Program-made: the position numbers and the translations under genes
Shown here: positions 5,792 through 8,803 of the stretch, piece by piece
Layout of the letters: each line of letters opens with the position of its first letter
Position numbering within the stretch: position 1 is the first letter of the stretch
Notes under the pieces: generated by a model
Told to the model about the DNA's origin: nothing
Databases searched by the model: none
The model's input: the letters and a program-made list of their open reading frames with translations, nothing else
NCBI GenBank assembly: GCA_023436745.1
Contig: JAEZHZ010000245.1
Coordinates: forward strand, 1-8,803
DNA: 8,803 bases
Direction of reading: 5' to 3'
Origin: Pseudomonadota bacterium
GTDB taxonomy: Bacteria > Pseudomonadota > Alphaproteobacteria > Rhizobiales > Devosiaceae

Positions 5792-6768
5792 GCGCTGCCG
5801 ATCAGGATGCCGGCCGCGAACACCAGTGCGCCGCCGACCACCACCTGCAGGGCCGCCCGCCAGAACGGGGTCTGCATGTAGCGCTGCTGGATGAAGGCTA
5901 TCGCCCACAGCTCGACCAGCACCACGAAGGCCGCGACGGTGGTCGCGACCCAGAAGTCGGGGATCAGGTAGGGCAGGGCGTGCCCGAGCCCGCCGAGCGC
6001 GGTCATGACGCCGGCGGCAAGGCCGCGCTTGATCGGCGAGCCGCGCCCCGTCAGCTTGCCGTCGTCCGAGGCGGCTTCGGTGAAACCCATGGAAATGCCC
6101 GCGCCAACGGCGGCGGCAAGGCCCACCAGGAATGTCTGGTGGGTGTCGCCGGTGGCGAACGCCGCAGCAAACACCGGTGCCAGCGTCGAAACCGAGCCGT
6201 CCATCAGCCCCGCTAGTCCCGGCTGCACATAGGTCAGCACGAACTGCCGGTGCGACTGCTCGCGTTCCTCGTCCCGCCCGGTGGCGCCGAGCGATGCCGC
6301 ATCGATGGCGTCGGCCCGGTCGGCGTGCCGCCGCTCCTGCATCGCGAGGTCGCCGAGCAGTTTGCGGATGCCGGCATCCGTCGTCTGCTTCGCCGCCTCC
6401 ATGTAGAAGCGATACGCGCCTTCCTCCATCTCCCACACCGTCTGGCGCACGGTCTCGAGGCTCATCTGCTTCATCAGCCACACCGGCTTGCGCGTGAGAA
6501 AGCCCTTCACGTTCTCGCGCCGGATCGGCACCAGGCGGGGCCCGAAGCGCTCGACGTAGAGATCGAGCAGTCGGCGCCGGTGCTCGTCCTCCTCGGCGGC
6601 CATTCCCTCGAACAGCGCTGCCGAACCCGGATAGTCCGCCGCGAGGCGCGTGGCGAACTCCGCATAGATGCCGCTGTCCTCCTCCTCGGCCGAAACGGCG
6701 AGCGACAGGATTTCGCGCTCCGACAGGGACGAGAATGGCCGACGGGCATCCGCGTTGAAAAACAGCAT
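5788..6768 (-). CDS. mbfA: Membrane-bound ferritin MbfA (ferritin-like domain + VIT1/CCC1 iron exporter)
   Basis: A 326-residue fusion of an N-terminal ferritin/rubrerythrin-like four-helix domain (about 15-160) with a C-terminal VIT1/CCC1 transporter domain (about 180-326). The ferritin part has the expected carboxylate and histidine ligands: the EEED cluster at 28-31, EEDEH (59-63, ExxH), EMEEGAYRFY (113-122) and QERRH (144-148, ExxH). The membrane part opens with VQPGLAGLMDGSVSTLAPVF (181-200) and carries GAGISMGFTEAASDDG (222-237). In Bradyrhizobium and Agrobacterium MbfA exports iron from the cytoplasm, protecting against iron and peroxide stress, and is repressed by Irr when iron is low. 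The ATG at 6768 matches the family N-terminus (SSLSEREILSLA), although the ribosome site is poor. A longer frame to 6882 would cross the control sites and the upstream gene. It follows the flavoenzyme by 64 bases on the same strand, so some readthrough from that operon is possible. Confidence 0.93.
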   Translation of the reverse strand: MLFFNADARRPFSSLSEREILSLAVSAEEEDSGIYAEFATRLAADYPGSAALFEGMAAEEDEHRRRLLDLYVERFGPRLVPIRRENVKGFLTRKPVWLMKQMSLETVRQTVWEMEEGAYRFYMEAAKQTTDAGIRKLLGDLAMQERRHADRADAIDAASLGATGRDEEREQSHRQFVLTYVQPGLAGLMDGSVSTLAPVFAAAFATGDTHQTFLVGLAAAVGAGISMGFTEAASDDGKLTGRGSPIKRGLAAGVMTALGGLGHALPYLIPDFWVATTVAAFVVLVELWAIAFIQQRYMQTPFWRAALQVVVGGALVFAAGILIGSA

Positions 6769-6782
6769 CTTGGGCCGCAAAG

Positions 6783-6799
6783 ATTGGAATGGTTCTAAA
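6783..6799 (-). promoter_or_regulatory. Irr-box (ICE)-like palindrome, proximal copy, upstream of mbfA
   Basis: On the mbfA strand this reads TTTAGAA-CCA-TTCCAAT, against the rhizobial Irr box TTTAGAA-N3-TTCTAAA as I recall it. The first half-site is perfect and the second matches 5 of 7. It lies 14 bases upstream of the mbfA start codon, where a bound repressor would block the promoter. mbfA is a known Irr target in relatives, which supports the call. Confidence 0.65.
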
Positions 6800-6803
6800 A
6801 CAG

Positions 6804-6820
6804 GGTAGAACCGTTCAATC
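6804..6820 (-). promoter_or_regulatory. Second Irr-box-like palindrome, distal copy, upstream of mbfA
   Basis: On the mbfA strand this reads GATTGAA-CGG-TTCTACC, a weaker copy keeping the GAA-N3-TTC core and the TTCTA half. Its centre is 21 bp, two helical turns, from the proximal box, so two dimers could sit on the same DNA face. Together the two boxes also form one long imperfect inverted repeat (6782-6797 with 6806-6820). Confidence 0.45.
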
Positions 6821-6832
6821 CCGCTGGCAAGT

Positions 6833-7723
6833 TCAGCCCAGCATCGACTGCTGCGCCCCCATCGCCGCCATCGAGCCGGCATAGTTGGCGATGGTGATGC
6901 TGTGCATGCCGCTGGTCAGGTCCCCGGCCGCGAACACGCCCTCGCGGGAGGTTGCCTGCCGCTCGTCCACCACCACCATGGTGCCGGTGGGCGTTTCCTT
7001 GGTGTCGAGTCCGAGCTGTTCGTGCAGGCTCGACGAGGGGCGGTTGCGGGGATGGGCATAGAGCGCGTCGAGTGCGATCTCGCTGCCGTCATCAACGATG
7101 ACACTCCTGAGCTGACCCCGGTCATGCTCGATGGCTGCGAGCCGGCCGTCCACCAGCCTCACCCCGCGCCGCTCGAGCTTGTGTCGTTCCTCGTCGGGAA
7201 TGGGGTTGCCGTCGAGGATCAGCGTGATGTCGTCGGTCCAGTCGCGATAGAGCGAGGTCGCGTGCAGCGACAGCGGCGAACTGTAGAGCAGGCCCCAGCG
7301 TCCCCCGGCGACCTCGTATCCGTGACAGAACGGGCAGTGGATCACCGTCTTGCCCCAGCTCTCGGCGAAGCCCGGGATGTCGGGGAACTCGTCGACAATG
7401 CCATAGCTGAGAATCAGCCGTCGTCCGCTGAAGCTTTCACCTTCGGCCGTCGCGATGGTGAAGTCGTCCATCTCGCCGGAAATGGTGTCGGCTCTGCCCT
7501 GCACCAGCTTGACGGTCGGATAGACCGCCACCTGATCGCGTATGCGCTTCAGCACCTCGCCCGGGGGCGTGCCGTCGAAGCCGGGCACATTGTGGGCATG
7601 GCTGGCATAGCGGTTCCGGTTGAGGCCGGTATCGAGCACGGTGACCTTGCGGCGGGCGCGGCCGAGCTGCATGGCGGCGGCAAGCCCGGCAAAGCTGCCG
7701 CCGATGATGATGACGTCATCCAT
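6833..7723 (-). CDS. Thioredoxin-reductase-like FAD-dependent disulfide oxidoreductase (CPFC type)
   Basis: A 296-residue flavoprotein of the thioredoxin reductase fold. The N-terminal FAD Rossmann motif is IIIGGSFAGLAAA (5-17), the redox-active pair is Cys130/Cys133 in HCPFCHGYE (129-137), and the second FAD contact is GVFAAGDLTSG (262-272). The CxxCHG(Y/W)E form differs from the CAxCDG of true TrxB and recalls dithiol oxidases such as GliT and HlmI. The place of the NADPH-binding GxGxxA motif is taken by GLLYSSPLSLHATSL (144-158), which lacks the glycine pattern, so NADPH use is doubtful. A partner dithiol or low-molecular-weight thiol is therefore likely but unknown. The ATG at 7723 has GGAG nine bases upstream and overlaps the end of the Rrf2 gene by eight bases, giving translational coupling and probable co-regulation. 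I am sure of the superfamily, not of the substrate. Confidence 0.88.
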   Translation of the reverse strand: MDDVIIIGGSFAGLAAAMQLGRARRKVTVLDTGLNRNRYASHAHNVPGFDGTPPGEVLKRIRDQVAVYPTVKLVQGRADTISGEMDDFTIATAEGESFSGRRLILSYGIVDEFPDIPGFAESWGKTVIHCPFCHGYEVAGGRWGLLYSSPLSLHATSLYRDWTDDITLILDGNPIPDEERHKLERRGVRLVDGRLAAIEHDRGQLRSVIVDDGSEIALDALYAHPRNRPSSSLHEQLGLDTKETPTGTMVVVDERQATSREGVFAAGDLTSGMHSITIANYAGSMAAMGAQQSMLG

Positions 7724-8165
7724 GTTGGTGTGCTCCGGTAAGAAAAGGGAAGTGGGTGGTCGACCGGGACAGGTCGGCCAGGGTGACGGTTTCGAGCCGC
7801 GCGGCGAGCAGGGCCTCTGCCTCGACCAGGAAGTCGGCCATCACGGCGTCGACCGCCCGGACGATGCCGCACTGCCGGTCCCCCGGATCGCTCTCGACCC
7901 GGATCAGCAGGCTTTCTCCCATCGCCTCCGACACGGCCCGCAGCGTCACCGCCTCGGCGGGCGATTTGAGCTGCCAGCCGCCCTCCGGCCCTCGGGTGGC
8001 GGCGACGATGCCCGCTTCGCGCAGTGCTCCGAGAACGCGGCGCACCACCACCGGGTTGGTCATCAGGCAGGTGGCCAGAGCCGAGGAGGTCAGCGTCTGG
8101 TCGGGCTGCTTGGCGAGATGCACCAGGGCATGAAGGGCAACGGAGAGGCGGCTCGATCTTTTCAT
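7716..8165 (-). CDS. Rrf2-family transcriptional regulator
   Basis: A 149-residue winged-helix regulator of the Rrf2 family. The N-terminus SSRLSVALHALVHLA (4-18) and the helix-turn-helix with ALATCLMTNPVVVRRVLGALREAGIV (30-54), followed by the wing TRGPEGGWQL (57-66), are typical. Only two cysteines are present, Cys33 inside the recognition region and Cys99 in DRQCGIVRAVDAV. The three-cysteine cluster used by iron-sulfur Rrf2 proteins such as IscR and NsrR is absent. It more resembles the cysteine-poor YwnA/CymR-like branch, which could sense thiol redox state or a bound ligand. It overlaps the downstream flavoenzyme gene by eight bases, so that enzyme is its likely target. A perfect inverted repeat lies over its own start codon, suggesting autoregulation. 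No Shine-Dalgarno sequence precedes the ATG. Confidence 0.9.
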   Translation of the reverse strand: MKRSSRLSVALHALVHLAKQPDQTLTSSALATCLMTNPVVVRRVLGALREAGIVAATRGPEGGWQLKSPAEAVTLRAVSEAMGESLLIRVESDPGDRQCGIVRAVDAVMADFLVEAEALLAARLETVTLADLSRSTTHFPFLTGAHQHG

Positions 8166-8184
8166 GTAACTTTATGTGTTACAT
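8164..8184. promoter_or_regulatory. Candidate Rrf2 operator overlapping the regulator's start codon
   Basis: A perfect inverted repeat, ATGTAAC (8164-8170), seven bases, then GTTACAT (8178-8184). It is AT-rich in a GC-rich setting, as Rrf2-type sites often are, and includes two bases of the rrf2 start codon. Position and symmetry make autoregulation the simplest reading; which protein binds it is inference. Confidence 0.6.
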
Positions 8185-8201
8185 ATAGGGGCACGCGTCA
8201 A
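8171..8201 (-). promoter_or_regulatory. Possible promoter of the Rrf2-flavoenzyme operon, perhaps leaderless
   Basis: On the minus strand a TTGACG -35 (8196-8201) is followed after 19 bases by CATAAA (8171-8176) as a -10, five bases before the ATG. Transcription would then begin at or next to the start codon, consistent with the missing ribosome site. The spacer is longer than ideal and the -10 matches 4 of 6. Confidence 0.35.
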
Positions 8202-8207
8202 GTGCCC
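8189..8207. repeat. Inverted repeat enclosing the -35 hexamer
   Basis: GGGCAC (8189-8194) and GTGCCC (8202-8207) are exact inverted repeats with a 7-base loop that holds the candidate -35 element. It lies 15 bases after the TPR gene stop, so it may instead be a weak terminator hairpin for that gene; no T-tract follows on the minus strand. Confidence 0.35.
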
Positions 8208-8222
8208 GCGGACAGCAGCGCC

Positions 8223-8795
8223 TTACGCCTGGATTTCGTTCTCTTCGGCCAGTTCGGGGAACAGGGTGCGCTCGGTGAGGAACGGATGGATGCCGAGGGC
8301 GGCGCGAATGTCCTCGAGCGCACGGTCATACTGGCCCTGCTCGCGCAGGATCAGCGCCCGTCCGGCAAGTGCCCCGAAATGCCGCGGCTCCCGCTCCAGC
8401 GTCGCGGCGATGTCGGCCAGCGATTTCTCGTGGTTGCCGAGCATGAAATAGACGGTGGCGCGCTGGTTGTAGCCTTCGGCATAGTCCGGATAGTCGGCGA
8501 TGATGTCGTCGAGCGCGGAAATCAGCGCCTTGATGTCGCCGCCCCAGCGCAGGTCCAGCGTCTCCGACATGCGCGCCGCCAGGTCCGCATCCGGAGGTTC
8601 GATCCACAGCGACCAGATGTCGTCGGCGATCATCTGCGCCGTCGCCGGGTCGGGGGCGTCCTTCAGTTCGGCGAAGAGCCCCTCGAGAGCGGCCGCATGT
8701 TCGTCCGCTGTCACCTGTGCGAGGGCGGGCGCAGTGGCAAGCAGGCTCGCCAGAGCCAGCAGCAGACCGGCGATGGCGCCCACCCACTTCCGCAT
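8223..8795 (-). CDS. Secreted/periplasmic tetratricopeptide-repeat protein
   Basis: A 190-residue protein with a clear Sec signal peptide: MRKW, a hydrophobic core at about 6-24 and a predicted cleavage after APALA (residue 26). No lipobox cysteine is present, so it should be free in the periplasm or secreted. The mature part holds a helical region with WSLWIEPPDADLAARMSE (61-78) and two TPR units at about 106-139 (AEGYNQRATVYFMLGNHEKSL) and 140-173 (FGALAGRALILREQGQYDRAL). TPRs mediate protein contacts; no enzymatic role is visible and the partner is unknown. A GGAG stands only one base before the ATG at 8795, closer than usual, and the frame is near the window edge, so an earlier start outside the window cannot be excluded. 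It precedes the Rrf2 gene by 57 bases on the same strand but is probably a separate unit, since promoter-like DNA lies between. Confidence 0.82.
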   Translation of the reverse strand: MRKWVGAIAGLLLALASLLATAPALAQVTADEHAAALEGLFAELKDAPDPATAQMIADDIWSLWIEPPDADLAARMSETLDLRWGGDIKALISALDDIIADYPDYAEGYNQRATVYFMLGNHEKSLADIAATLEREPRHFGALAGRALILREQGQYDRALEDIRAALGIHPFLTERTLFPELAEENEIQA

Positions 8796-8803
8796 TCTCC
8801 GAG

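Noticed and set aside
5784..5798. GCAGC-N5-GCTGC over the DUF2306/mbfA stops as a terminator
   Set aside because: The stem is only five pairs, has no T-tract on either strand, and such short repeats are common at this GC content.
4370..6481. A continuous 703-codon minus-strand frame that looks like a large fusion protein ending in LytTR
   Set aside because: Only the last 257 or so codons resemble protein families. The rest is an out-of-frame reading of mbfA and antisense of the DUF2306 gene, rich in Arg, Pro and Gly as GC-rich shadows are.
6769..6882. N-terminal extension of mbfA to an ATG at 6882
   Set aside because: It would overlap the end of the upstream flavoenzyme and translate through both Irr-like boxes; the family N-terminus fits the start at 6768.

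Overview
This window is a high-GC chromosomal segment of ordinary bacterial gene density. The MbfA-type ferritin/VIT1 iron exporter, with Irr-box-like sites in front of it, points to an alphaproteobacterium, most likely of the Hyphomicrobiales (Rhizobiales). The genus cannot be fixed from the sequence; a Devosia-like organism would fit but this is a guess. No tRNA, rRNA, CRISPR array, transposase or phage gene was seen, and no gene-free stretch exceeds 300 bases.

Layout: (1) the N-terminus of threonine ammonia-lyase (ilvA, minus) runs off the left edge and is divergent from a small UPF0060/YnfA membrane protein. (2) A 14-TM DHA2-type MFS exporter follows on the plus strand and converges on a YghZ-type aldo/keto reductase (minus). 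(3) That reductase is divergent from the tRNA uridine(34) hydroxylase TrhO (plus). (4) TrhO converges on a membrane-anchored LytTR regulator (minus), which is divergent from a DUF2306 membrane protein (plus). (5) The right part is a minus-strand series: a secreted TPR protein, an Rrf2-family regulator overlapping a thioredoxin-reductase-like flavoprotein, and the membrane ferritin MbfA, which converges on the DUF2306 gene.

Functional reading: the right third looks like a redox and iron module. An Rrf2 regulator with a perfect dyad operator over its own start codon is translationally coupled to a CxxC flavoenzyme. Just downstream, an iron exporter carries two tandem Irr-box-like palindromes 21 bp apart. 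The middle holds a possible two-gene membrane system (LytTR regulator plus DUF2306 protein), and the DUF2306 gene is visibly lower in GC than its neighbours. Genes are packed very tightly: all three convergent junctions have stop codons between 4 nt overlapping and 4 nt apart.

The best candidates for something undescribed are the regulatory DNA (tandem Irr boxes, the Rrf2 start-codon operator) and the LytTR/DUF2306 pair. No gene here is of a wholly unrecognisable type.
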